Assembly: GCA_017438285.1 (NCBI GenBank)
Contig: JAFRVY010000012.1
Span: forward strand, 1-40,794
Reading direction: 5' to 3'
From: Bacillota bacterium
Lineage (GTDB): Bacteria; Bacillota; Clostridia; Peptostreptococcales; Anaerovoracaceae
Length of the DNA: 40,794 nucleotides
The notes below the pieces were generated by a model, which had not been told where the DNA came from, did no database searches, and worked only from the letters and a program-made list of their open reading frames with translations. Made by a program: the position numbers and the translations under genes. Of this stretch, positions 40,721 to 40,794 are shown piece after piece (position 1 is the first letter of the stretch; the number at the start of each line of letters is the position of its first letter).

Positions 40721-40794
40721 TGCCGGTGCCGGCTCATCAGGTACTACGGTCGGAGCTGCTGGAGTAACTCCAGGGCCAGGACCAGGGCCAGGGC
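40310..40794 (-). CDS. C-terminal part of a further surface protein with the same membrane anchor (cut by window end)
   Basis: The open frame continues past the window's right edge, so only about 160 C-terminal residues are seen. They comprise a Pro-Gly repeat, a Pro/Ala/Glu linker (VVPDEPAPAAEPETVIPDEP) and the complete anchor. The anchor has WALINLISAIVTALGA, the loop RKKEDEDEDE, FFLTEDMS, DKWTVLMLVM and the end EETAEEAAN. An internal ATG at 40681 is not a likely start, because the frame and the linker continue upstream of it. The anchor is nearly identical in DNA to that of the 1847-residue protein. What the missing N-terminal part holds cannot be said. Confidence 0.85.
   Translation of the reverse strand, partial: PGPGPGPGVTPAAPTVVPDEPAPAAEPETVIPDEPTPMAEGTWALINLISAIVTALGAVIALFRKKEDEDEDEDNMYKEEDEDDNRGKKMLAAKIAGALAGVAAPITFFLTEDMSLPMAMIDKWTVLMLVMLAVQVVAAVFNKKASELDDDEETAEEAAN

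Noticed and set aside
16184-40794. LPXTG sorting signals and sortase
   Set aside because: No LPXTG-like motif precedes the C-terminal helices in the four large proteins and no sortase gene is in the window.

Overview
The window looks like chromosome of a Gram-positive anaerobe of the class Clostridia. The base composition is moderate, promoters are of the housekeeping type, and there is strong AGGAGG-type ribosome binding. Anaerobe-type genes are present (an iron-sulfur cysteine desulfidase and the selenium-linked pair yedF and DUF3343). Very large surface proteins carry InlB-type, MucBP-like and YDG/MBG-like repeats. I cannot name the genus from the sequence alone.

Left part (1-13302) is a housekeeping and metabolic region. 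A partial asparaginyl-tRNA synthetase gene (asnS) is divergent from deoD. deoD converges on a long minus-strand series that reads from 13302 down to 1814: HAD phosphatase, MFS transporter, glycerophosphodiester phosphodiesterase, a Cys-rich membrane protein, an acyltransferase-like protein without its catalytic His, a membrane-tethered metallophosphoesterase, an ABC exporter fused to a GNAT domain, a free GNAT acetyltransferase, rarA and cyuA. Most gaps are 0-25 bases, so it is probably one or two operons.

Middle part (13303-16145). An 890-base gap carries two copies of a TTGGTGC/GCACCAA module. It is followed by a lone nuclease-like gene and then the yedF-DUF3343 pair, which has a good promoter and a 5' UTR hairpin.

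Right part (16184-40794) is the most interesting. It is a minus-strand surface-protein locus of about 25 kb. One unit encodes signal peptidase I, a membrane protein with a degenerate GGDEF domain, and a sigma factor fused to a transmembrane segment and an extracytoplasmic domain. Next comes a small membrane protein whose stop codon overlaps the start of a 4096-residue repeat protein. Upstream of these lie three further large surface proteins in tandem (one cut by the window end), each followed by its own hairpin terminator. All four large proteins end in the same kind of three-helix membrane anchor with an FF(L/I)TED motif, and none shows an LPXTG signal. Six sites with direct repeats TGACG-N7-TGACG occur in this locus, all in front of surface-protein genes. 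Five of them have a TAnnnT -10 box at exactly the same distance. I infer a self-contained surface-display regulon with its own protease, sensor and sigma factor. The regulatory link itself is a hypothesis.
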